A DNA stretch of 64,000 nt from Hyaloraphidium curvatum. Taxonomy: Eukaryota > Monoblepharomycota > Hyaloraphidiomycetes > Hyaloraphidiales > Hyaloraphidiaceae. The notes under the pieces were generated by a model that was not told the DNA's origin, made no database searches, and saw only the letters and a program-made list of their open reading frames with translations. The translations under genes and the position numbers were made by a program. Shown here piece after piece: positions 34,796 to 44,718 of this stretch. Numbering within the stretch: position 1 is the first letter of the stretch; every line of letters starts with the position of its first letter. The stretch covers positions 186,001 to 250,000 of the forward strand of contig JAIVFI010000011.1 of assembly GCA_025558095.1 (NCBI GenBank). Reading direction: 5' to 3'.

Positions 34796-35000
34796 GGTGA
34801 AGGGACGATAGACGGCTGTCTGATTGAAGGAGATACGGAGAGATTCCGCTACTGGAGGCGGCTTCGGAGCGTTGGAAACGTAGCGAGACGCGGATTGACC
34901 CGTCTCAGAAGCGGCGACCTCCACTCGCGCTTGGTGGCGAGGTTCGCCCTCCGCCGCGCCATCGCCTCCTCCGCGATCCTTCCCGCCTCCTTCCGCCGCC

Positions 35001-35887
35001 ATGGGCAAGAAGTTCCGGGACATCCACCCCGCCCTGGCGCAGTTCATCTCCGAGCAAAAGCTCTTCTTCGTCTCCTCCGCCCCCCTCCGCGGAGGCCACG
35101 TGAACGTCTCGCCCAAGGGCTACGACACCCTGCGGATCCTCTCCCCGACCAGGCTGTACTACCTCGACCTGACCGGCTCCGGCGTCGAGACGGTGGCGCA
35201 CATGAAGGAGCCGGGCAACGGGCGGATCTGTTTGATGTGGATAAGCTTCGGGGAGAACCCGCAGATCGTGCGGGTGTGGGGGAGGGGGAGGGCGGTGGAG
35301 CCGGGGAGCAGGGAGTACGAGGAGACGGTGGAGTGCGTTCGGCCGGGGCGGGTGGGGTGTCCACGTCTCACCTAGTCCTTCGATGCGATCGCACAGGCCC
35401 AAGCTCAAGGCGCTGCCGGGGGCGCGGGCGGCTATCATCGTCGACGTGCTCATGACGGGCAATTCCTGCGGATACACGGTGCCGTTTTTCGAGTTCAAGA
35501 GCGAGAGGACGTTGCTGCTGGACCGTGCTTACCGGAGAACGGCAAACGTGGGTGCCCGCCGCGGCAATTGCCGGCATGGACCAACGGAACCAACGGGCAC
35601 TTTCCTCCAGGACCCGCACGACATCGAGTACCACAAGAACAACAACAGTGGGGCCCGCGACTTGCGACCTCGAGCGAGTTGGAGCTGACCTTTCTCGCCC
35701 CTCCCCGCGCCCAGTGTGGTCGATCGACCAGCTCGTCGGCCTCGAGACGTACATGCCCAAGGGCCCGGCGTGGTACGCCAAGGCGTACGCGCCGTACCTG
35801 CGGCGGGCGCTTGAGGCGGTTGGGACGTTTGCGCTCGGGGCCGGCGTGGCCGTGCTGGTGATGCGCCGGCTGGAGCGGCGGAGATAG
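35001..35887 (+). CDS. PPOX-family flavin-binding split-barrel protein with C-terminal membrane helix
   Basis: Exons 35001-35356, 35397-35547, 35611-35647 and 35715-35887 give 238 residues. The N-terminal half has the fungal pyridoxamine-phosphate-oxidase-like pattern: FISEQKLFFVSSAP, GGHVNVSPKGYDT, YYLDLTGSGVETVAHM, ICLMWISFGENPQIVRVWG. It continues as LPGARAAIIVDVLMTGNSCGYTVPFFEF. These proteins bind FMN or F420-like cofactors; most are not true PdxH enzymes. Unlike most family members, it ends in a hydrophobic helix (TFALGAGVAVLVM, then basic residues), which suggests tail anchoring. The 40-bp first intron (GTGTCC...CACAG) fits phase but is short. It is divergent from the SDR (205 bp). Confidence 0.85.
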
Positions 35888-36023
35888 GGTGGTCGTCGGC
35901 TCGGGAGGATTGTTTCCTTGTACGTCTGAGTGATTTTCATTGATTCAAGGAGGTGTGGCGTGCTCGGACGGGGAGATTCGAGGCAGCAGCTTGCGGGCCG
36001 GCCGCCCCAACCGTCACCCAAAC

Positions 36024-38032
36024 ATGCGCTGGCTCCCGGACGCCATGTACCCAGCGGACGTGTACGCCGACCTGGCGGTGCGGTTCTACGCGCTGCCCGC
36101 CGAGATGCCCGCCGAGCTTGCGTTCAACCGCGGCGCGCTGGTGCTGTGCGCGGCGGTCGACGCGCTGGCATGGGTCGCGCTGCCGGCGTTCGCGCTGCTC
36201 GCGCTGCTGGCCGCCGTGCGCCGCGCGCGCGCGCCGCTGCTCGTCTTCCGCGCGGCGGCGGCAAAGGCGGGCGGGGCGGGCGCGGAGGCCGCGGAGGCGC
36301 CGCCCCGCCTGCCCGCGCAGCGCTCGTTCGCCGCCGTCGGCCGCGCGCTGACCCGCGGGGGCGCCGGCCTGCGCTCGGCTGAGAAGCCCGCGGTGCCGCG
36401 GATCGACGCCGGCGCAGAGACCTTCGACGACGCCGTGGCGCGCTCGGCAAACAGGGGCAGGCCGCTGGCAAACTCGCGCCAAACCGCTGTGTGGGTGACC
36501 CTCACCCGCCGGATTAATTCCCGTTCTAACAACATTCTGTCTTTCTCCTCGGTGGTTTTTGCAGCGAGGACGCGACGCCGCCGGCGGTCTCGGGCAGGTC
36601 GTCCGCCAAGGCCCCCTCCGGTGCCCGCGCCCTCTTCACAAAGGGCCTCAGCCAGCGCGTGGACATCTTCGACCCCTCCTCCCCCGTCTACGACTCGCCC
36701 GTCATCCTCCCCGTCAGGCCCGCCTACCTCTCGGCCGCCTCGTCCGCCAGCAAGCCCGCGCCCACGGCCTCGGTCCGCGCCGCGCCGCCCGCCCCGGAAC
36801 CCACCGCCTCCTCCGACGACCTGCTCGACGGTGTCGCGCGCGACCTCGACGCGCTGCTCCGCCCGCGCTCGCTGTCACCCGCGCAGAGGGTCGAGCCGCT
36901 CGCCGGGCCGTACCCCGTGACCACGACGCCCCTCCCCGCCGTGCCCGCGGGCGAGCCGTCCCGCCCCCCACCCGAGGCCAGGCAGGAGACGCTGGTCGAG
37001 CGGTGGAGCGAGATGTCGATCTCCGCCCCGCGCGCGGCCGAGGCCGAGGCGAGGGGGAGCGAGGGCCCGGCGTCGCCGTCAAAGTTCGAGGAGCTGCTCA
37101 GCGAGATCGACAAGCTGACGCTCGAGAGCGAGGCGGTGGCCAGGGAGCTGCCGGTGCGCGAGGAGAACAGGCTGAAGGTGGTCGTGGAGGAGGTCAAGGT
37201 CGGGCAGGATGCGCGGGACGGGCAAGTGGAGGGGGATGAGCGTGACAGGTGCGTCTCGTCGACAACCTCGCATGCGCAGATCCATTCTGATCTGCCCTGT
37301 CGCCGGCTTTCCTCCATGTGCGTCAGGAGCGGGAACCAGATCCTCGACGAGCTGCTGCAGGACGGCGCCGCGAGCACCGAGAACGCCGAGAACGCCGAGA
37401 GCACCGAGAGCACCGCGCGCCCCGTCACCCCCTCGGGCCCCGCCGTGCCGTCCTCCCGCCTCCCCCTGCGCATCCCCACCTCGACCGGCAAGTCCCCCGT
37501 GCCCCCAGCCGCCGACGCCGAGACCGGCTTCCCCGGGCTGTGGTACCGCCTCCCCAACCGCGCCGCCGCGTCGACCCACTCGCCCACGGAGCACACCCCG
37601 CGCTCGCTCCGGCTCCCCGCGCGGGTGCCGGTCCGCGAGGGCTCGCCGACGGAGAAGACCCCGCTGAGCGGGCAGACCTCGTCGAGCGCCGGGACGCTGG
37701 CCGCCGGAAGGAGGTGGGCACACGTGCGCCCGTGCTTCGAAAGTCCGCTGACGCTTCCGTGCAGCCCCGAAGCCGAGCGGCACTTCACGCCCCCCAGCTA
37801 CCCCCGCCCCGACTACTCCAAGATCCCCTCGCACTACGCGCACACCCGCCCCGGCGGCAAGCCCGTCACGGGCACCCCCGCGGACCGGCTGCGCGACGCG
37901 GCGGCGAGCGCGGCGGGCAGCGCAGAGAGGCCGCTCTACTACGTCAGGTCGACGCTGCCGAGCAACCAGAACAGGGTCAACGACCTTTTTGCGAGCGTGC
38001 TGCGGTCCGAGTCGCCCGCGGGGCGGTCCTGA
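36024..38032 (+). CDS. Membrane-anchored, mostly disordered protein of unknown function
   Basis: Exons 36024-36490, 36565-37248, 37327-37713 and 37765-38032 join to 601 residues. There is one strong hydrophobic segment at ~40-68 (GALVLCAAVDALAWVALPAF plus Leu/Ala run), flanked by Arg. The rest is Ser/Pro/Ala-rich. A short acidic coiled-coil stretch (KFEELLSEIDKLTLESEAVA) lies mid-protein, and the conserved-looking SYPRPDYSKIPSHY plus the terminal NRVNDLFASVLRSE could be docking motifs. Two of its introns (37249-37326 and 37714-37764) are multiples of three without in-frame stops, so retention would add residues instead of truncating. I do not recognise the family; a nuclear-envelope or ER-anchored scaffold is one possibility. 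Confidence 0.65.
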
Positions 38033-38279
38033 AGTGCCTGCACGATACCCCGGTTTTCTTGGCATCTTGATTAGGGCATCTTGAAGAGCATCTTGGTTGG
38101 ATTTCGGGCCGGCGGAGGAAAGAGGAGGAGCACGGACGGAGGATCTTGGTTGAGCGCACGCAGGACAAGTAGCATATCCGGGATACCGGCCGCACAGCGG
38201 CGAGCACCCTGTACAAATCTGTATCGTTCGTTTGGCAGGAGAGTATCTATAAGTTTTGATAACAAGAACCTAGTCACGA

Positions 38280-39281
38280 TCAGGGATCGGCTTTCCCTTC
38301 GGCCTCCGCAATCTTGTACGCCTCGCAGAGCGGCTTGTGCTGCTTCCAATGGACCTTCTGGCATTCCTTGGAGCAGTAGACCGTCCGTTTGCACGCCGCG
38401 CACCTTTTCATCTCCGTCTTTGCGACCGTCTTCATGCAGCTCGCGCAGGGGATCTGCGTCGGCCCCGGCCGCCGCTCCGGTTCCAGGAACGACAGGCTCG
38501 AGTCGATGATCCTGTTTACCGTCCTCGTCGCCGCCTTGTAGCAGCTCTGCCCGTCGCACGCCGGCACGGCGACGAGGAAGAGCATGCCCGGGACGGCCGC
38601 GCCCGGCGCTCCCAGTTGGTTGAGGAGGGTGCGGAATCGCCCCGTGTATCCGCCGCAGGAGATGCAGGGGAAGCGCGGGGGCGCGGAGGGAGCGGCGCCG
38701 GGTTCGGGTTTGAGGTACCTGACCATCATCGGTCGGATGACGTCGATCTCGAGGACGAAGTTGGCGGCGACCTGGAGCCCGTGTCCCTGGGATTCCATCG
38801 ACCCGTGCGAGGCGGCACTGCGGCGCCTCCCCGGGAGCCCGTTCCGGATCACCCGCGGCGGGACGATGGGCGCGTAGAGCGAGCCCCCGGTGAGCTCGAT
38901 GCACCGCAGCCCCGGCGCGGCCGACAGCGGCGCGGTGCCCGAGACGCCTTCCCGCTCGTCTTCGGCCTGGTAGGCCGCCAGCACGCCCCACTGCATCGGC
39001 CCCGCGAGGTCAAAATCGCCTTCCTTCAGCCCGTTGGCCGCGCAGTGGGCCGCGAACCCGCGGCAGATGGTCGACATCGAAGGCAGCCTCGCAGTCTCCA
39101 GCCCGGCCGCCTTGCCCCTCAGCAGCTTCGCCGCGGCCGGGAAGCGGTCCGCCGAGGCGGCGAGCATCTGGATCTGCGCTCCGAGCTCCATTCCGTACAT
39201 GCCGTTGGTGCCAAAGTCGAGCTCGATGCTCTCCATCCCCAGGACCTGTCGTGCGTACGCGTCTTCGGATAGCGTCGTCAT
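38280..39281 (-). CDS. MYND zinc-finger protein (complete)
   Basis: Single exon of 333 residues. The first ~280 residues are an uncharacterised domain with blocks LDFGTNGMYGMELGAQIQ, LRCIELTGGSLYAP and FPCISCGGYTGRFRTLL, including a CxxC pair, and then PACDGQSCYKAATRTVNRII. The C-terminus is a MYND finger (CASC, CAAC, CSKEC, CQKVHW, His and Cys in order). The partial protein at 1-406 has the same end with the same spacing from an upstream P-x-C-x3/4-C block, so this domain-MYND pairing is a repeated architecture in the genome. MYND fingers bind PxLxP-type peptides; the catalytic or binding role of the large domain is unknown. Confidence 0.87.
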   Translation of the reverse strand: MTTLSEDAYARQVLGMESIELDFGTNGMYGMELGAQIQMLAASADRFPAAAKLLRGKAAGLETARLPSMSTICRGFAAHCAANGLKEGDFDLAGPMQWGVLAAYQAEDEREGVSGTAPLSAAPGLRCIELTGGSLYAPIVPPRVIRNGLPGRRRSAASHGSMESQGHGLQVAANFVLEIDVIRPMMVRYLKPEPGAAPSAPPRFPCISCGGYTGRFRTLLNQLGAPGAAVPGMLFLVAVPACDGQSCYKAATRTVNRIIDSSLSFLEPERRPGPTQIPCASCMKTVAKTEMKRCAACKRTVYCSKECQKVHWKQHKPLCEAYKIAEAEGKADP

Positions 39282-39687
39282 TGCCGGAAAGAGGTCCGCG
39301 GTGGTGCGAGGGAGCGAAGTTGCGCCCGTTCCAGGCTATAGAACGACCGGCGATTGGGCGGATCCCCCGTAGCTTTGGGGCCCCTTTTGGACTGGTCGTT
39401 GCAGGCGGGTGAGTCGCCGCAGCAACAGTTGAAACAATCAGGCACGAACCCATGGGGCAACAGGGCCTCTTGCCACCGTCTGCTTCGTTCCAGCAGCTTC
39501 CGCGGAAGTACTATTTTGTCGCCAGTTTGGGACGGAGGACGAAGGAGGCGGCGATCACGGACGACCGATCTCGGAGGCGTACGATAGGACATCTGGGTAC
39601 CGGCACGGAACGGTGGCACCTGCAACAGATCTGTATCGTCTTCTTCGCGGCAAGAAAGTATCTGTTCCCCGTTGCGGCAACCAGGGG
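39282..39687. other. Intergenic, 406 bp
   Basis: No gene is supported. The stretch 39625-39665 (ATCTGTATCGTCTTCTTCG, then GCAAGAAAGTATCT) resembles 38217-38250 (ATCTGTATCGTTCGTTTG, then GCAGGAGAGTATCT). Both sites are just beyond gene ends, so a shared 3'-end or dispersed element is possible. Confidence 0.4.
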
Positions 39688-40721
39688 CTATGCGGAGGGT
39701 TTCGCGGCCCCGTTCCCATTCGCGGCTGCGGCTGCGGCCTGGTTCTGGCCGGCCTTGATGGTCGAGCGGAGGTTGAAGACTTTCCAGAGAAAGAAGAGGG
39801 TAACGGCGATCCCGATGAAGCCTGTGGGCAAAACCAGAAACTCTTCGTTCAACCTAAAGGACTGAGCAGAGCCAGGCGAAACCCACTGAACAGCGTCTCG
39901 TCCACCTCCTTCTGGATCCCATTGATTCTCGCCCTCAGTTCGTCGACCCTGGCGTCGAGCTTGCCCGCCGCGGCGGCGATCTGCCGCTCGAGCTCGCGCT
40001 CCTCGTCGCGGATCCGCCCCCTTTCGAGGTTCAGGTCCAGCTTGATGCCCGAGGAGGAGCGCTGCACGGCCTCCGGGATCTGCTTGCTCAGCTGCGACGG
40101 ACGGCGTCAGCCGATCCTTCCAACGGGGCGAGTCAGAGTTCCCACCGCCTCGGCCGCGGCCCTGATCCTCGCCACTTCCTTCCGCACCGCTTCCGCTTCG
40201 CTTCCCGTCGCCCCCACCACCCGCTCCCGCAGCGAATCCATCGGCCTGGGATCGTCCAGCTGGCTCTCCCTAAAGTGCTTCGGCACCATCCCCGACGCCG
40301 CCGCCGACAGGTACTCCCCCGACGAGTCCGCCAGCGCCGAGAGGATGGCCTCGGCCTGGGAGGGCGAGAATCCCGCTGATTCGAGCCGCGAGATGAGTTT
40401 CGGGCGGTCCAGGTGCTCGGGGACCGAGAGGCGCACGGCGGATTCGGTGAGCGAGGTGCGGAGGCCCTGCTGGGCGTCGGGCGGGGGAGGCGGAGCGGGG
40501 GATTCGGAAAAGGCGCGATGCGGGGGAAGAACGCGTGCGGAAGGCGGAGGGGAGGGCCGGAGGAGGCGACGCGTCGAGAAGGCTCGGAGCGTGGCGGGGG
40601 GCGCACGCGGCGAGCGAGGGGAGATTGGCGGCCCAGGGCGCGCTAGGGAGAGGCATGTCCGCGCGGGGAAGAGGGCGGATAGGAGCGCGTCCCATGAGGT
40701 AGCCGGTTTTGGAGGGGGCAT
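39688..40721 (-). CDS. Fmp32/MCUR1-CCDC90-family mitochondrial inner-membrane protein
   Basis: Exons 40721-40146, 40091-39887 and 39821-39688 give 304 residues. The N-terminus is Arg/Ser/Pro-rich with LRAFSTRRLL and reads as a mitochondrial presequence. The family core follows: LISRLESAGFSPSQAEAI, EYLSAAASGMVPKHF, a coiled coil, and the signature IKLDLNLERGRIRDEE, then one membrane helix (FIGIAVTLFFLWKVFNL). DUF1640 proteins (yeast Fmp32, human MCUR1/CCDC90B) are linked to assembly of respiratory complexes and regulation of the calcium uniporter. The chosen final splice (65 bp) keeps the helix directly after the coil, as in relatives. The shared LDLNLE motif makes the assignment firm. Confidence 0.9.
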
Positions 40722-40977
40722 GTTTGCGTGGAAGAAGGACCGCGTGCGACACGCGATCCAAGCCGTTGCAAGTCATCTTCGGATTCCCGGTCGCTGCCAT
40801 GGAAACCAGAGACGAACTCTCTATATTCTCGTGCTTAGTTCCTTGGACAAAAGGCTGATGTTTTCCAGCTCGGAAAAGGCCACGTTGTCCGCGGAGACTC
40901 CTGCCAACGCCAGACCGACAAGAAGCCACGTTGACGTCCGACTGACCACCTGAAAAGTCCAGAAGATCGCCCGTTGC

Positions 40978-41846
40978 TCATCCGAAGTTCATCGCTGCCG
41001 GCAGGCCCCCGTCGACTCTGCAAGGGGTGTCAACTGCCTGCTGGGCAAGGGACAGTCCAGGCACTCACACCAGGGTCTGCCCCGTAACGCTGTCGGCCTT
41101 GCAGAACATGACGGTCGCCGCTGCTATGTCCTCCGCGCTTCCGACGCGTCCCAGCACGGCCTGCAGACGGAGAAAATCAGCAACTCCGCGGCCCGTCCGT
41201 CCGCCGATCGACGCACCATGTTCCGCGCGCCCTGCGCAACCGCCGGCGGCAAGTTGCCTGCCATCCTCGTGTTCTCGACGAGCCCAGGCGCGACACAATT
41301 CACTGATACCTCCGGCGCCATCGCCACGGCGAGGCAGTGCGTGAGGTGGATCAGCCCCGCCTTGCTGCAGGAATAGGCAATGGACGACGATCCAGGGTTT
41401 AGACCACCGACGGAGCTGATGTTGACCACGCGGCCGGCACCGCTGGCCTTGAGCGCAGGTGCGAGCGCGCGGCAGATGAGAAAGGGGCCGCGCAGGTTCG
41501 TCTCGAGCACCCGGTCCCAGATCCCGGAATCGAGCCTGTCCAGCTGCGGGAACGGGATCCCGATGTTCCAGGCGGCGTTGTTGACGACGATGTCCACGCG
41601 CCCGAACCGCTCGAGGACCCATTTGGCGCACGCGTCGATGGATGCCTCGTCGCGCTGGTCGAGCTGGAACGCGTCCGCGTCGACGCCGGAAGCCTTGGCC
41701 ACGTCCACAACCTTCTGTGCGCCTTCGGCGAAGCCGACGTAGGTCGCCGCGATGCTGCAGCCCTCACGGATCAGCGCGTGGGCGATTGCAGTTCCGATGT
41801 CCCCCGACGCTCCGGTGACCAAGGCGACTTTGCCCTTCAGCTCCAT
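40978..41846 (-). CDS. FabG-like short-chain dehydrogenase/reductase
   Basis: Exons 41846-41217, 41160-41069 and 41017-40978 give 253 residues. Motifs: VALVTGASGDIGTAIA cofactor loop, NNAAWN (NNAG position), NISSVGG catalytic Ser, YSCSK, NCVAPGLVENTRM, LGRVGSAEDIAA, and the C-terminal VTGQTLVVDGG completed by the last 40-nt exon, whose donor is a perfect GTGAGT. Length and ending match 3-ketoacyl-ACP-reductase-type SDRs with NADPH. The substrate is unknown. It is not a close paralogue of the SDR at 33434-34795 (different loop and intron positions). Confidence 0.92.
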
Positions 41847-43233
41847 GGTAGGGTCGGCGATAAGAGCAATGAAGCAAATCGCCACTATTCGAGGTAAGGC
41901 GCGTCGCTTTCTTCGCGCGCGGACGGGCGGCGGACGGGCGGCGGACGGGCGGCGGACGGGAGGCAACCTGCTCCGTGCAGTCGTGCGTTGGGAGACAATG
42001 ATGGGGGTGGGACGCGATCGACCGACGACGAGAAGCGCGTCGTCAACCGGTGACGATCGCGCGGCCCACACAGGCTCGTCGTCTCTTGTGACGATCAGGG
42101 ACCTTCGATTCCGTGGTCGGATAGAATGGCAGCAGACGCACGCTTTCTCTGACCGTGGTACGTCGTTGGTCGCGGCGGCCCGGAGGAAGCCCCGGGCCGC
42201 CTCTGTTGGTTCGCACGGCGAGCGGGCCCACAGGCTCGTAATGTAATGTCCGTTTTGCATCAATGACAAGTCGTGCCGGCGATCCGCACATCGCGTCCAG
42301 AGGGCCGGACCCCCGCATCGGAGTCTTGGCTGGATACGGCGCCACATCCGACGCGTCCCGCCCACACCCGCTCTCCGAGCACCGCATCGCATCTCCAATC
42401 GCGTGCCGGTTGTTTCCGCCCGTCGCGGTCCGCCGCCCGGCGCCGATCCGGTTTCGCTGCCGTGCCGACGGCCGGCCGTACGACGTCACCCCCGGTTCCT
42501 GAGCTGCCGTTGCGCACCCGCGCGCGCCGGCCGGTCGGACGCGCCGGGGGCCGAATCCCCGCGTCCCGGGCGTCGGAGGGGGACTACAAAGCGGTTGGGA
42601 CGCCGGAAGGAGGTCGGTGGGGGACGTTGGGGGGGCAGCCGGGGGTGGCGCTGGTTGCAGATAAGGCCGGAGCAGGGTGGCCGCGCCGCACGAAGCCGGG
42701 GCGGATCGGGGCCGCGTGCGATTGGGTATCGTCGGGAAGAATAGAGCGGCGTCCTGAGGTGCCGACGGGCCGCGTCCTGAACCCTGCCGATCTCCGGTCG
42801 CTGCGCGGGAGCCGCAATGCCGAAAGCCGAAAGCCAAATTGCTCGCGGTGGTCGGCCCCCCGTCCTGCCGATGAGATCGCGCCGCCGAGCGCCAGGATGG
42901 CAGAATACGGGCATCAGAGAATGACGCCGGACGCTACTACGCCTCCATCCGCCGCAATGTGGGGGACTCGAAGGGAGTCACCGGGCGGCTCAATCGGAAG
43001 TTTGAAGTCCGCCACACCGTTCAGAAGCACTTTCAGGCGGCCCCGGCAGTCCCATTCGCCGGCCCGCCGACCGCCGACGTCCATCGCGAGCGGCGCGCCC
43101 GACTGCAGAGGGCCGTTTGCCGGGCCGCCGAGCGCGCCGGTGGCCGCGGGGCGTGCCGGTTCCCCCGGGTGCCTTCAGGCGCCGCACCCGCTCCGACCGC
43201 CCCGCGCCGTCCCGCGCCCTCCGCGCCGCCGCG
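41847..43233. other. Gene-free stretch, ~1.39 kb
   Basis: Several frames are open only because of high GC; none shows domains, and no frame dominates. The stretch contains the 11-bp tandem repeat at 41921-41961 and is probably the long promoter/leader of the Zn2Cys6 gene, a pattern common for fungal regulators, together with the promoter of the FabG-like SDR. Confidence 0.5.
41921..41961. repeat. 11-bp tandem repeat, ~3.7 copies
   Basis: CGGACGGGCGG is repeated head to tail with no mismatches in the first three units. It lies 75 bp upstream of the FabG-like SDR start and would sit in that gene's promoter. Confidence 0.9.
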
Positions 43234-44464
43234 ATGTCGCTGTCGCCGCGGCCGTTCGATTCGCCGCCCGCGGCGCCGCACAGCGCGCACGCCGCGCCCG
43301 AATCCGCGTTCCCCGCCGGCCCGCTCGACGGCCTCCCCTTCTTCCCGCCGGTGCGCCGCGCCTCCGAGCCCGGCTTCCCCTCGCCGGCATTTGCCCCTCC
43401 GCACGCGCCCCCCCAGCACGCCGCGCGGCTGCCGGCACACCCCGCAAAGCGGCCCAAGCAGTCGCACCCCGCGCACTACGCGCACCCCCGCTCGGAAAAG
43501 CCGTCGCCGGCACACTCGGCAAACGATTCGTTCTCGGACGGGGGCGAGGACGTCGGGCCGATCGCGGGGACGGGGGAGGTCAAGCGGCGGGCACGCGTGA
43601 GCAGGGCATGTGACAGGTGATTACCCGCTCCGACCGGTGGCACGCCCGCCGGGGGTCGCCGCCGGCCGCCATCGGCGTTCCTCCACTCTTGTGAACCATT
43701 CCGCTGACCGTTCTCGCCCCTCTTCCCCCCGCACGCGCCCGGAATCCCCCCCGACGCCACATCCCCCCCCCCTCATCGCGCCCGCCCCTTCCGACCCAGC
43801 TGTTCGAAGCACAAGAAAAAGTGCGACGGCAAGGAGCCCTGCACGTCTTGCGCGCTGCGATCGGCCGAGTGCACGTACACGTCGACGGGCAGGAAGCGGG
43901 GGCCGGCGCCTGGCTCGCGCCCGCAGGTGCGTCCCGCAGATCTGCTGGTCGCGTGTCTCTGATGCGATCCTTTCGCTGCTGCATGTCTAGTACGCCGCGT
44001 ACGTCGCCAGCCTCGAGGACCGCCTCGCCAAGATGGAGGAAATGGTCGAAGGTGACCCCATCCGCACCCCGCACCCCGCCCCCTCCTCACACCCCCCTCC
44101 AGCCGCCTCCGTCCTCGCCATGGTCCAAGACTTCCGCGCCCCCTGCCAACCCGCCTCCCACCCGGCCCCCCGCCCGCCCACCCCCGCCTCCGTGAGCGGC
44201 GACGAGCGCCCCCGCTCCCCCGCCGCGCGCACGCCCAGCGTGTCGAGCAGCAACGACGACACGCTGCACCAGACGACCCCGGCCAACCACCCCGCGGGCA
44301 GGTTCCCGGACAAGGGGCGGGTGGCGGAGCTGGAGCACCTGCTGGCGTCGAGGTCGGAGCAGCTCCGCGAGGCGAGGATCGAGGCCGAGTACTGGAAGCA
44401 GCGGTTTTTGGAGGCCAGGCCGGGGGAGGAGGAGGTGGGCGGGGAGGCCGGGACGGAGGCGTAG
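43234..44464 (+). CDS. Zn2Cys6 (Gal4-type) transcription factor
   Basis: Exons 43234-43616, 43800-43926 and 43991-44464 give 327 residues. The binuclear cluster spans the first splice: C-x2-C-x6-C, EPC, C-x2-C and AEC, preceded by basic KRRARVSRA and followed by GRKRGPAPGS as linker. A short coiled coil (YVASLEDRLAKMEEMV) fits the usual dimerisation element, and a second helix with ELEHLLASRSEQLREA lies at the C-terminus. No fungal-specific middle-homology domain is present, so it is a compact member. The first intron (183 bp) is the longest in this part of the window. It should bind CGG-type sites as a dimer; its targets are unknown. Confidence 0.9.
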
Positions 44465-44718
44465 CCCGGTCGGGGAGCTGGGAATGGTGGGCGCGGGCTC
44501 CTTCCGACGGACCGCGCCGGGGCATCTTGTACAGACCACTGGGGTTGATTGTTTCATCAGTGTCAATTGTCGTAATCGATGAGATCTGGGTGGATCTGAT
44601 GTTTCCCGCCGGATCCGTGCCCTCTCTTCGCAGCAGATCGGCGTGGGCGTTGCGACTCGTCGCGTCAACCTCGTTCCGGCCCCCCCGTCCGCCGGGCATC
44701 GGCGCCCGCTGCCCCGCG

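Noticed and set aside
42043-43613. Several long open frames on both strands between the FabG-like SDR and Zn2Cys6 genes
   Set aside because: All are Pro/Arg-rich low-complexity readings with no motif; the high GC content removes stops in every frame.
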